A program made the position numbers and the translations under genes. Positions 1 to 9,718 of a DNA stretch of 64,000 bases are shown here, in pieces. The stretch covers positions 231,411,654 to 231,475,653 of the forward strand of contig JARDYH010000001.1 of NCBI GenBank assembly GCA_029215795.1, written 5' to 3'. The notes under the pieces were generated by a model. That model was not told where the DNA came from. It saw only the letters and a list, made by a program, of their open reading frames with translations, and made no database searches. Source of the DNA: Anniella stebbinsi (lineage: Eukaryota > Chordata > Lepidosauria > Squamata > Anniellidae). Numbering within the stretch: position 1 is the first letter of the stretch; each line of letters starts with the position of its first letter.

Positions 1-359
1 TAAACTAGCCATGTCTTTAAAATAACATGCAGTTTGGCCGGTAGAAAATTTGGAAGGGGTGGGGATGGAATGCATAAGTGGTGGGAACAGAAGGATTAGG
101 GACTCATACCACATTTCTGAAAGCAGACATGCAGCGCAAGGGCCCCAATTCTTGTTTTTACTTTTTGTGTTGTGGGAAAAGGACATGCAAGGGTTATAAA
201 TTTATTATGTTATAACTTTCCTTTCAAAACCCAGGGGAATTCAATGATTAAAAAACCTGTTTGTTAAGACCGGAGTTAAGCTACATAAGCAATGACACTC
301 ACACCTGAGCATCCCAACATGTTTAAAGATCCTCTACAAATGCATATATTTGTTTCTCT
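1..359. other. Unannotated AT-rich intronic sequence
   Basis: I see no open frame, RNA gene or repeat boundary that I can support here. By position it belongs to EPC2 intron 1. Confidence 0.5.
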
Positions 360-364
360 GCCAC

Positions 365-500
365 CACAGGAGAAAGGAGACTTGGATTCAAACCCCTGCT
401 CCGTCATGAAGCTTACTGGGTAACCTTGGACAAATTATATTTCAGACTAAATAACCTCACAGAGCTGTTCAGACATAATTAAATTAATATGTATGTCATA
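365..500 (+). mobile_element. Degraded tRNA-derived SINE (Sauria-SINE-like)
   Basis: The segment reads like the middle of a squamate tRNA-related SINE: a box-B-like stretch (GGATTCAAACCCC near 384), then text resembling the family phrase 'gctcactgggtgaccttgggc' with changes, then 'aacctcacagagctgttc' near 450. The tRNA head is missing or too diverged, and the 3' end abuts the hAT element that starts at 513. The family assignment rests on remembered family features, not a search; a MIR-type SINE is the alternative. Confidence 0.5.
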
Positions 501-512
501 TTGAGTTTCAAG

Positions 513-1174
513 CAGGGTGGATAAAAATCAATGATTTTTTAAAAAATAAATAAAAAAAACACATTTTAAAAAATTTAAATCAGATTTTTTTTAATAAAAT
601 GCTTTTTGAGGAAAAATCTATCTAAAATAGTTTTCTATTTAAGATACATTATAGTCCAAAGGTTATTCATCATGAAATAAGGATCAGTTTTTAATTATGT
701 AGCATGAGGCTGTATATTCATGCAATGTTTAAATTTTTTGGTAAATGAATTCCATTAATCCATTCACAATGTCATGTTCTCCCAGAGGTTTCTGTAAGAT
801 CATTGGGCAATTTTTCTATCTAGAAGATATTATCACAGATGCTTGGTTTTACAGTTCTCAAAATTGTGAATTTGTGTCTGCAGAGATCCACAATCCCATT
901 GTTATTTTGCAAATCCAAGTGCTAAGTTTCAAAATATTCAATGAATAGATTGTTGGGAGTGAAATAAATCTGCACAAGAAGATAAAAATGAAACTTGCAT
1001 CTGCTTGTAAATATTAAGATTATACCAGCAAGAATGAGTCTTTGGTAACTGAGTTATAGCGAGGAAGAGTGCACTTTTTTGGGGGGGGGGGGGAAGTCAC
1101 ATGATTAAATCGAGTCTTTCTGAGTAGTGATTAAAATCGTGATTTAAATCTTGATTTAAATCAAATCCACCCTG
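513..1174. mobile_element. Non-autonomous hAT-type DNA transposon with 8-bp target duplication
   Basis: The element starts CAGGGTGGAT and ends ATCCACCCTG, inverted termini of the CAGGG type used by hAT transposons. The flanks are GTTTCAAG (505-512) and GTTTCATG (1175-1182), an 8-bp duplication with one mismatch, and 8 bp is the hAT length. Near the right end are several direct 'gatttaaatc' motifs (about 1130-1160). The 662-bp interior is AT-rich, contains a run of about 13 G near 1080, and has no transposase-like frame; the 67-codon frame at 745-948 shows nothing recognisable. I infer an internally deleted or MITE-type copy mobilised in trans. Confidence 0.8.
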
Positions 1175-1182
1175 GTTTCATG

Positions 1183-2204
1183 ACATGATTAATTATTGAA
1201 ACCAAACTATTCCTAACATCAATAAGATGGATAAACGGAGCCTGTCACTTGGTTGGTGGTGGTTTTCTTGGACAATCTTTCCTTGGCTTATATTTAGTAA
1301 GCAAAACTTAAAAAAATATGCTGTATTAACGTTTAATGGAGTATAAACATCTCAAAGTTTTTCTAAGAGCCAAAAGTAATTGAACTGAAATAATTGAGTA
1401 GGGGAAAAGATTCAATAAAGTGCTGTTAGAATGGCTTACATGTTATATTCGAATTAATTAAAAGCTTTACTTCAATGTTATTTTATGGGAATACTTTTAA
1501 ATATTTTAAGTTATGACAACTTAATAGCATACACTTCACTTACATAATTTAGAATTTTAAGAAAATCAGAACTGAGAACTATTAATTTGTGACATCTGAC
1601 TATAACAAGCTTCATATGAATCACAAAGATGCACCTCTTTCAAAGATTCCTCAACATGTGAGTACGTAATTAGGCATGACCCATACACATATTTTGACTG
1701 TATATTTACATTACAAATAGGAAAAAATCAGCAATAATTATTTACACTTGCAAATATATGTAGCTAAGTTTGCCAAGAAATTCACTAGGGTAGCCTTTAT
1801 CAAGGGAAATAACCTGGTTTGATTAACGCAGAAGAATCATAAATATATTTATGGCTATCAAGTAATAGATAAACTGTAAAGGTAATACTAATAGGAAATC
1901 TTGGATCCAATGAAGAATGTTTGATTAGGATCTTGGAGAGCTGGGTTTACACGTAGCAACCTACTTCGTATGTAATGACCAGGTCTGCATGCTTAAACAA
2001 TCCATGAGTTGTTTACCCACAGTTTGTTTTTGGGTTAATTTCTGGGTTATTTCATCCCTACTCATTGGTCTGGGACTGGACACCATGCTCAACAACCTAA
2101 GAATGAGCCATTTGTAGGTTGTTGATTAAAAGTGGTCTCTCCTGATTCTCCCTGACAGCCTATGATTTGTTTGACCCATGGGCTGTCATTATGTGAAACA
2201 AGAC
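1183..2204. other. AT-rich intron without recognised features
   Basis: No gene or clear repeat boundary is visible. At about 1985-2195 there are words such as 'aacaatccatgagttg' and 'caacaacctaagaatgagcc' that resemble pieces of squamate palindromic MITEs, but I cannot define ends. Confidence 0.4.
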
Positions 2205-2214
2205 TTATGTTAAA

Positions 2215-2560
2215 CAGACTGGCTTTGAATGATAGTGACAAGGAAAGAAACCATTGTGGCTTCTCCCCTCCTCATTTGCATAATTCCCCATGTTGCAGTG
2301 CAGGTTGATGTGTTGTCCGGACCTAACACATGGTGCTGGTGGCTTTGTACCCACTCTACAATCCATGACATGCAGTAGAGGTTGCAGGATGGGTACAAAC
2401 TACCCCCACCATACATTGGGTTTGGTTGACATGCCAAACTGTTAGGTGGTGTGCAGAATTATGCAAAAAGCGGGAGCATGTACCCAGCACACATGGGGTG
2501 GGGGAGAAGCCACGATGGCGTCTTTCCCTGTTGCAATCACCCAAACAGTCCAACACTCTC
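2215..2560. mobile_element. Palindromic MITE-like element
   Basis: The two halves are imperfect reverse complements. On the left 'ccattgtggcttctccc' (about 2252) pairs with 'ggagaagccacgatgg' (about 2502). Further in, 'catttgcataattcc' pairs with 'aattatgcaaaaag', and 'tttgtacccactctacaatcc' pairs with 'ggttgcaggatgggtacaaac'. The small open frames on both strands are by-products of this symmetry, not genes. A related half copy lies at 17255-17500. I see no certain target duplication. Confidence 0.55.
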
Positions 2561-2719
2561 TTCGTTATTTACCAATCTGTAAAATGTGAAACTGTGTGCG
2601 ATCAAAGTAGGGAGCTCGGAGAGTAGCCATGAGAGAGGCTTTCTTAGTGGTGGTACCTGACTTTGGAATGGTCTCAATAAAGAAACGCATCTAGAGTTTA
2701 CGTTACTGTCATTTGGCAT

Positions 2720-3480
2720 GAGACCAAATTGTCATGACAATGAAGTACAGACATAACATGGGGCAAACAAACTGTGACTCAATATAGACAAGACACAGGT
2801 ACAGTTGGTCAGTGGTTCATTCACCTGAGTGAATGGTATTTAATCTGTTTTAGATAGGGTCACATTGTCATTAAAGGATCACGGGACATTTGTGGCTCAA
2901 AGCAGCTTTTATCAGTATTTAACCACAATCACCAATGCTGGTAATGTCCCATTTAGACAACTGCAATGCACTGTACATGAGACCGCCTTTAAAGATGGAT
3001 CAGGAACTGCTGTTGATTCAGAACAGAGCTACAAATTTATTATTTAGAACTGGGAATTTTGATCACATGTATGTATGCCTGTACTTTGCAAGCTGCAATG
3101 GCCCCAGTTCATTTCCATGCCCAATTTAAACTGCTTTTAAAGTCTTAAACGACACTGAACCTGGTTACCTGAAAGGCTGTTTTCTCACACATGTACCTTT
3201 TGAACCTTAAGATCTTCTTCAGAGACCTGCTCCAAGTACTCCCACAAATGATGTAAGGTGGGGTATCACTAGGGAAAAGGCCTTTTCAGTGATGTCACTC
3301 TGATTCGTGAATAACAACCCCAGAGAGGTTGGCTAGTGCCAGCTTTATGGTCTTATCAGCAACACGTAAATACTTTTTAAAATTCACCCAGGTCTTTAAA
3401 ATAAACTTTTTAGTTTCTGTTTTTAAAATGTATTTTTAGTTTCAAGTTTTTGTTGTTTTATACTGTATTTTACTGCAGTG
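2720..3480 (+). mobile_element. Ancient, heavily degraded L2-type LINE fragment (RT C-terminus and 3' region)
   Basis: Broken plus-strand translation retains the order seen in the better L2 copies of this window: a 'NxDKTQ' block near 2780, 'LDNCNALYM' at about 2944-2975 (compare 'LDYCNALYV' in the copy at 41.1 kb), then 'LLLIQNRATN' near 3010. Stops and frameshifts are frequent, so it makes no protein. This appears to be the oldest L2 trace here. The element class is well supported, the ends are approximate. Confidence 0.6.
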
Positions 3481-3564
3481 AATTTATTTGTTTCAATCCC
3501 CACGGTTATATGCATACACAAATGTATGCATATAACCCTGGCTTATCAGCATCAAGCAGCATTC

Positions 3565-3868
3565 AATCCAATCACTCCTTCTTGGCTTCTCCTGGAAATG
3601 GAAGTGGTTAAACAAACCACAGTCCCTCCACCTGTAGTTTGTCTATCATGATATCCAAACCAGGAATTTGTTTCTCCTCAAACAAACCAGAGCCATAAGC
3701 CATTCCTTGCTGTTGGCTTACAACTCTAGCTTGCTCAAGGAGAAAGAAGCCAAAATTCCTATTTTGGACATCAATATGATCAAATCCTGGATGGACAGCT
3801 CATGGTTTGTTTAGTCACTCCCATTTGCAGGAGGAGCCAAGTAGGAGCAATTGGCAACATAAATGGGG
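3565..3868. mobile_element. Palindromic MITE-like element
   Basis: Left 'cttggcttctcctggaaatg' with 'taaacaaaccac' (about 3582-3620) matches, in reverse complement, the right side 'catggtttgtttagtcactc' followed by 'gcaggaggagccaag' (about 3802-3842). Inside, 'atatccaaaccaggaatttg' pairs loosely with 'caaaattcctattttggac'. The element is about 300 bp, has no coding capacity and shows no confident target duplication. Confidence 0.55.
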
Positions 3869-5879
3869 ACATTGACTTATTGCTGAATCTGAAGCGGGCC
3901 AGAATTAACATTTTACATCTCTAAACCCATGACCCTCTGTCAAATAATGTAATTCAATCTTTCTATTTAATATAGAGCTGTCCTGAATTTTCACCCACAA
4001 ACGTTTTCAGCTGAAGAATGCAGCTATTCACAGCACTTTATCATGGAATTTACAGCGGAGATGAAATCTGAATTAGGAATTTGCTAGTCCAAAATTCAAT
4101 ATATGCTATACTACTTAAAATCAATACTTTCTACCCCATTTATCCCCGTCTTACCAACACACAAGACCAGAGGGTTCATGATTCTGGAGTGGAGAAACAT
4201 ATTATACATTGACATGAACATATAAGTAGTCTCTCGTTTTAAAACTGTCTACCAAATGGGTTATACGTGCTTTTCTTGTGAGATTTCAGAAGTTATAACA
4301 GTATAATGGATTTGCGTCTTGGATTTTAACAGAGACTTCTGTGGTTTGCTAGACATCATTCAAATTACAACCTTTATCCCTCTTCCTTAGGTCACACAAA
4401 TAATTAGATCGAATTTGATTGTTGCGTGACTAATGCTAATTTTGAGCTTTATGCTGGTTGGCGTAATTAACACTTTACAAGGTAATTACAGTTGAGATTG
4501 ATTCATTCCTTTCTCTAACACACATACAGAAGTCTTCAACTTTAAGCCTGGGCTTTTTTAAAATGATCTCTACAATGTTTCTTTGTTAAAGAAAATGGCA
4601 ATTCTTGAATGTCACGCTTTTATTTTGATTTATTAAAGATGATAGCAACATTATTATGTGTTCTAGCAAAAAGCCACTAACCCTAACCCACTCTGGCTTA
4701 AATAGTACAGTGGAACTTTACTTACAATCTGTGCTTATAAATAATAAATTTAGATTTCCCAAGGTAACCCATGTTCCATATAAATGCTACCTATCAACTT
4801 CACCAATATTCCATGGAAAGCAACTTACCATTACTGTCAAAGATTATGGGCTTTCAGTACCATACCACTTTGAAAGCTAATGGTTTAGTCTGAGACTTCT
4901 CTAACTTTATTCTGTCTCCTCCTGTTGAAGATCGTTATGCCGCCTAAACTTCTGCTCTGAAAGATTTCCCAGCCAGGATGTGCAGGGGATGTGGACAGGG
5001 GGAAATCCAGTAGAAAACCAGCATTTGATCCAATCCTTTATAAGTTTACATTACTATCAAAAGACAGCTGTCATGTATACTGCTGGAAAATGACAAATTG
5101 TCATATTCTATATGTACATGCAACATAGAAATGGCTTGCCATTTAAAAACCTGTGATAAAGCGTTACAACACACACAAACAAGTGCAGAATTGTGTTAAA
5201 GTTTCTGGATCCTAGGCCTCTGTGACCCTTGGGATGCCACATTAGGCTTTAAGATAAAAAAAATACAAACATAGCCCAAGGTGTTTGGATACTAAATAGT
5301 ACTTAAGGAGATGTGAGAGAAATGGCCCAATTGATGCAGGCAATTTCTGTCAGCCCAATTTGAGTCAATTCTCACTCTCAGCCACAGCCCATCTCATTAA
5401 GGAGGGCCCACCAACCCTCAGGATAAGATTTTTGGAGGACTGCATATTACTGAGCCACTTTGAGGGTTCTTGGGAAGGGAAAATGCAGATTATAAATATT
5501 TCAATAAATAAACAAATAATTAAAGAGCAAGGTTTGCTAGTTGTATGTAGTAGTATGTAGTAGTTAGAGGATTACTGCAAGTAGGACAGCAGTTCTGCTT
5601 TCTTACCAGCAGGCATGAGAATACGTAGCTAATAAAAGGGAATAAGGGAACTGTCGGGCAATGAACAACCTTCCGTCTTGAAAAAAAAGTGACTCTGGTG
5701 ATGTATGATGGAAAATTTTCCAATGCTTTTCCTGCTGAAAATTTTGCATTTCGTAATTTCATTAGTTACAATGAATGTATTGAACTGGTTTTTAACGACC
5801 GTACAAGTTGTAAAAGTTGAAATACATGAGTAGTCATCAGCATATCATGCACAGTCCTTACGGTTGCTGAAGTATATTA
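3869..5879. other. Intronic sequence without recognised features
   Basis: This 2-kb stretch is AT-rich. Short frames such as 4656-4880 and 5360-5560 resemble no known protein and lack splice or conservation evidence. I see no repeat with definable ends. Confidence 0.4.
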
Positions 5880-5973
5880 GGGCACAATCCTATGCATGTT
5901 TAGACAGAAAAAAGTCCAATGAGTCCCAGTGTGGCCTAGCCACCTATGTCTACAGATGCATAGGATTGTGCCC
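5880..5973. mobile_element. PIF/Harbinger-like MITE, 94 bp, TTA target duplication
   Basis: The terminal inverted repeat GGGCACAATCCTATGCAT is perfect at both ends and the flanks are TTA (5877-5879 and 5974-5976). The interior carries 'gtttagacagaaaaaagtcc'. The same family appears at 26813-26887, 30284-30374 and, split, at 45718/53887, each flanked by TTA or TAA. TWA duplications are the hallmark of PIF/Harbinger elements; class assignment beyond that is inference. Confidence 0.75.
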
Positions 5974-5976
5974 TTA

Positions 5977-6520
5977 TTGTGTCAACAGTTTTCAGTAACT
6001 CTGTGTGTGTGTTTTTCATAAATTTAATTAATGTAAGGGAAATACATGCTAATGTATTTAAATTTTTACAAGTATTCCAATACAATTTCTACATAATATA
6101 ACATTTATGTCACATTACGTGGCTTTAATTTCCCCCCTCAAATAATTTAGGTGTATTGGGACAATAAAATAAAATAACATAACATGGTATATTTCGTAAA
6201 AGCTTTATTATATATTAAATACAAGTAAAATAAATGTGCTAAATTAGATCATTCTCTGGTGCATCAGAAAATTTATTCCCCCCCCCCCCCCCCCCCATGC
6301 AAGCTACCTGATGCAAATTGGGCTTATTTGCATAGGATTTTTTCTGGATAATTTTTCAGAAAAAAAAATAAAAATATATTTAATTATTTTTTATTTGTGA
6401 CATTTATATACTCCTGATTATAATAAAACCTCTTGATGGTTCACAGTATTAAAACACAAACTTAAAAATGATTCCAGCTACTGCAAAAATATTAAGGAGC
6501 AGTAAAATGGAATGGCATAA
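5977..6520. other. Intron with poly-C tract
   Basis: The only distinct feature is a run of about 20 C at about 6277-6296, a simple repeat. The rest is AT-rich with no gene signal. Confidence 0.5.
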
Positions 6521-7310
6521 TTTATTTATTTATTTATTTACATTACTTACAGCCCAGGGAAAGCCTAGATGAACAAGTATGTTTTCAAGAGACATTTAAA
6601 AGATGCCACATTTTCTGCCTCCCAAACTACACCAGAGAGAGTTTTCCAGATGGTGGGTGCTGCTACAGAGAAGGCCCACCATCTGCGTACTTCACAACAA
6701 CGTTCTGTTTGTTTTGGAATGACCAGCAAGGCTTCCTTTGCTGATCTTACAGGGTGCTTGGGTATGTATAAAGGAAGGTGGTCTGTTAAGTATCCTGGTA
6801 CCAAGTTGTTTAGGGCTTTATATGACAGTAACATAATAGGCAGCCATTTCAGTTCTTTTAACATAAGTGTTATGTGAGAATAGGTCTCCCAGTGCTAGCT
6901 GCTGCATTCTGCACTAGCTGCAGCTTCTAAACAACACATGAGGGCAGTCTAATTGTGAGGTTACCAGTGCATGAATCACCGTAGTTGGGCTATCCCTATC
7001 CAGGAATGGGCGTAGTTGGCATACCAACTGATGTTGGTAATGGGCCACTGAGACCTCCTGGGCCTGCAGTGACAGAGATGAATCCAGGAGCGCCCCCCCA
7101 AATTACCTACTCCTTCAGAGGGAGAACAGCCCCAGTCAGAACATGCAAACATCCAAATTCCTGGACCTGGGAATCGCCAACCCATAGGGTCTCTGTCTTA
7201 TCGGGATTCAACTTCAGTTCAATGGCCCTCATTCAAGCCATAACTGCATCTAGGCACTGGTTTAGATCGTGCACAGCTTCTCCTGATTCAGATGTCAAAC
7301 TACGTATTAA
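6521..7310 (-). mobile_element. L2-type LINE, 3' part, minus strand, interrupted by the DIRS element
   Basis: Starting from a TTTA-repeat tail (6521-6541), minus-strand translation at 6565-6864 gives a C-terminal L2 reverse-transcriptase region: 'LLSYKALNNLVPGYLTDHLP' and 'WAFSVAAPTIWKTL' correspond to 'KALHGLGPGYLRDRLLP' and 'RTFSSAAPRLWNGL' in the copy at 46 kb. Upstream of this (6980-7300, minus sense) the text matches the same L2 segment seen at 46400-46700. It breaks off at the left DIRS terminus and a short continuation follows at 13486-13530. Stops and shifts make it non-functional. Confidence 0.75.
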
Positions 7311-7525
7311 GAAATGCAGGTTGCATACCTGTAACTGTAGTTCTTCGAGTGGTCATCTGTGCATTCACACACTATGGGCTTGCGCCGGTGCCGAGCCTCC
7401 TCGGAAAAAACTTCTCTAGCCTAGACTTTTTTGGCGGGAACCCCTCCCCCCCCCACCGCCCTATCGCGCATGCTCGGGTTCCCGCTTACCTCAGTTCTAT
7501 GAGACCGTTATTGCCTCGCGAACGA
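7311..7525. repeat. DIRS left terminal inverted repeat
   Basis: From 'actatgggct' (about 7368) to 'cctcagttct' (about 7499) the sequence is nearly the reverse complement of 13325-13470; shared landmarks are 'gccgagcctcctcgg', 'tctctagcctagact' and 'atcgcgcatgctcggg'. The outer 57 bases (7311-7367) differ from the right terminus and are copied separately in the internal complementary region. Confidence 0.9.
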
Positions 7526-7628
7526 GATAAATAGGTAAATACAAAGACATAGAAATACAACACATGCGCAATAGTGCTCCCTATGACCAGGCAAAAACAG
7601 CTAGGCCATGAGGGGACGGGGGGAGGGT

Positions 7629-7719
7629 TGTGTGAATGCACAGATGACCACTCGAAGAACTACAGTTACAGGTAAGCAACCTGCATTTCTTCTTCGTAGT
7701 CTCTGTGCATCACACACTA
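7629..7719. repeat. DIRS internal complementary region (ICR)
   Basis: Positions 7629-7689 are the reverse complement of the outer left terminus (7311-7370) with about one mismatch. Positions 7690-7719 are the reverse complement of the outer right terminus (13456-13485), also with one mismatch. The join 'GCATTTC|TTCTTCG' equals the head-to-tail junction of the two element ends. In the DIRS model the ICR templates completion of the circular intermediate. Its place just downstream of the recombinase frame (leftward on this strand) agrees with known elements. Confidence 0.9.
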
Positions 7720-7785
7720 ATAATAATAATAATAATAATAACAATTTATTTCTTACCCGCCTCTCCGTCTGGATCGATTAACTAT
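7720..7785 (-). mobile_element. Short L2 3' tail inserted beside the ICR
   Basis: A TAA microsatellite (about 7718-7741) is followed by 'atttatttcttacccgcctc' and 'tccgtctggatcga'. The same text occurs at 29387-29450 and, with changes, at 45740-45800, where it is the 3' end of a minus-strand L2. I infer a severely 5'-truncated L2 insertion into the DIRS element. Confidence 0.65.
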
Positions 7786-7795
7786 GGGCAATTAA

Positions 7796-9718
7796 CTAGC
7801 AAGCACTTACCGGAGGTGGGTTGGCCCGCTGTTTATTACTGGAGGATTGCAGAGAGGACTGTCCGTCAAAGGAGGAGTCCTTTCTAGCTCTAACGTCCAA
7901 CTTGTAATGTGTCACAAATGTGGAGGCAGTTGACCATGTCGCTGCCCTGCACACTTCTGGAACGGAGACACCACGGCTCACAGCAGTAGACGTGGAGAGC
8001 GCCCTTGTGGAATAAGCCTTTAATGCTTCAGGAGCCTCTTTGCCTGCTAGCTGATAGGACAACGTGATAGTCTTGGTGATCCATCGTGCAAATCTTTGCG
8101 TAGACACAGGCTGTCCTTTCTGTTTGCCACCATAGCAGACGAAGAGTTTGTTTGACTTTCGGAAAACCGCAGACCTCGACTTATAGAATGCGAGGGCTCG
8201 TCGCACGTCTAGTGAGTGTAACTTTGAACTAAGAGGGTCCTCAGGAGAATCAAAGAACGTCGGCAGTACAATGTCCTGGTTCAGATGGAATGGAGACACT
8301 ACCTTCGGAAGGAAGGATGGGTCAGATCTTAGGACGACTCTGTCCTTGAAGAATTGAGTATGTGGCGAGTCCACCAGGAGAGCACAGAGTTCGGAACTTC
8401 GCCTCGCTGAGGTGATGACCACCAGGAAAGCCACTTTAAAAGTCAGAAGACGCACATCAATTGTGGCTAGAGGCTCAAAGGGCTTTGCGCTCAACGTGGT
8501 GAGGACCACAGAAAGGCTCCACTGTGGGACCAGTGTCCGAGACGGTGGATGAAGGTTGCGCAGGCCCTTGAGAAAGCGCTTCATCAATGGATGAGAAAAA
8601 ACGGAGCATTGGTCAATGAGATCATGGTTATGCGAGATGGCAGCGAGGTAAACTCTAATCGAGGAGGTTTTAAGGCCGGACTCGTGGAGAGCATGCAAAA
8701 AGAGGAGAACATCCTCAATGGAGCAAGATTTTGGGTCACCTCCCTTTGCAATAGCAAAGGCGGAAAATCTACGCCACTTATATTCATAAGAAGCTCTTGT
8801 TGTAGGGCGCTGAGCCTCCCGTAGGACATCCTGTATCGGGGCTGTCAGGTCTAGGTCCTGCCATCTTGACGTATGCGCCACGCGGTTAGTCGAAGCTGGT
8901 GTAGGTCCGGATGCAGCACCCGGCCCTGATTCCTGGAGAGGAGGTCCGGTAGTGACGGTAGAGGCCAGTACTCGCTGTTGGCCATTGCCATCAATGGGGT
9001 GAACCAGGCCTGTCGCGGCCACCATAGGGCTATGAGGATGGCGTCGTAGCGATAGCGAAACAGTCTCGTTACTACTCTGGACACTAGCAGAAACGGGGGA
9101 AATGCATAAAGTAGCCCTTTCGGCCAAGGTGTGTAGAATGCATCTCCCAGAGAGGAGCTGCCCACACCTTCTCTGGAGCAAAAGGCGTCGCAGACAGCAT
9201 TGCTCTGGGTCGCAAACAAGTCTACGAGGGGGGTCCCCCATCGACGAAATAGGAGGTGGAGAATCTCGGCGGACATCTCCCACTCGTGTGCATTCTGGAA
9301 TTACCTGCTGAGAGAGTCCGCCTGAATATTGTGTGTTTCGGCAATATGAACGGCAGAGAGGCGAATGCCCTGCTGGACTGCCCAATGCAGTATCTCTAGT
9401 GTTAACGCGAGAAGGGCTGGGAATCGTGTGCCCCCTTCTTTGTTTATGTACCATACGACGGTGGTATTGTCGGACACGATTCGCACATGATGGCCCTTGA
9501 GATGCTTCTGAAACGCATACAGTGCTTTCTGTACCGCTAGCAATTCCAGCATGTTGATGTGGCAAGTCTTGTCCCTGGCGGACCAAGTGCCTTGGATTGT
9601 AAGCTGCCCGCAATGGGCCCCCCAGCCTAGGAGAGAGGCATCCGACGTTAGACTGCGTGAGGGCCCGCGGTCCATGAAGGGCAAGCCCTCCCTGAGGTTG
9701 CGCAAGTCGGTCCACCAT
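7796..9718 (-). CDS. DIRS tyrosine recombinase frame
   Basis: The open frame is 640 codons, but only about residues 307-620 look like protein-coding recombinase. The first 300 overlap the RNase H/pol frame in another phase and are probably not translated as such. The recombinase part has an N-terminal DNA-binding-like helical region (about 307-400) and a catalytic region with the first arginine in 'TSARRSSELCALL' (about 436-448), an 'AYSTR' box (about 568-572) and 'WSTASTFVTHY' (about 595-605) supplying the probable tyrosine nucleophile. In this superfamily the box is HxxR; here tyrosine replaces the histidine, which a single C-to-T change (CAT to TAT) would explain. The enzyme would integrate the circular DNA form. 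The frame is long and uninterrupted, so decay is slight, yet the catalytic change argues against activity. Confidence 0.85.
   Translation of the reverse strand: MVDRLAQPQGGLALHGPRALTQSNVGCLSPRLGGPLRAAYNPRHLVRQGQDLPHQHAGIASGTESTVCVSEASQGPSCANRVRQYHRRMVHKQRRGHTIPSPSRVNTRDTALGSPAGHSPLCRSYCRNTQYSGGLSQQVIPECTRVGDVRRDSPPPISSMGDPPRRLVCDPEQCCLRRLLLQRRCGQLLSGRCILHTLAERATLCISPVSASVQSSNETVSLSLRRHPHSPMVAATGLVHPIDGNGQQRVLASTVTTGPPLQESGPGAASGPTPASTNRVAHTSRWQDLDLTAPIQDVLREAQRPTTRASYEYKWRRFSAFAIAKGGDPKSCSIEDVLLFLHALHESGLKTSSIRVYLAAISHNHDLIDQCSVFSHPLMKRFLKGLRNLHPPSRTLVPQWSLSVVLTTLSAKPFEPLATIDVRLLTFKVAFLVVITSARRSSELCALLVDSPHTQFFKDRVVLRSDPSFLPKVVSPFHLNQDIVLPTFFDSPEDPLSSKLHSLDVRRALAFYKSRSAVFRKSNKLFVCYGGKQKGQPVSTQRFARWITKTITLSYQLAGKEAPEALKAYSTRALSTSTAVSRGVSVPEVCRAATWSTASTFVTHYKLDVRARKDSSFDGQSSLQSSSNKQRANPPPVSAC
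8851..9300 (-). pseudogene. DIRS pol C-terminal region, cut off by a stop
   Basis: This frame continues the reverse transcriptase/RNase H frame after the TAA at 9301-9303. It reads 'EWEMSAEILHLLFRRWG', then 'PLVDLFATQSNAVCDAF' and 'LLYAFPPFLLVSRVVTRL'. A block with VDLFA and FPPF motifs follows RNase H in DIRS polyproteins; by position it corresponds to the region described as a DAM-like methyltransferase in DIRS elements, though I cannot confirm that match by eye. The stop codon separates it from the upstream enzyme, so this copy would make a truncated pol. Confidence 0.7.

Noticed and set aside
6985..7419. 144-codon plus-strand frame crossing the L2/DIRS boundary
   Set aside because: It is antisense to L2 and runs into the DIRS terminal repeat; no protein-like motif.
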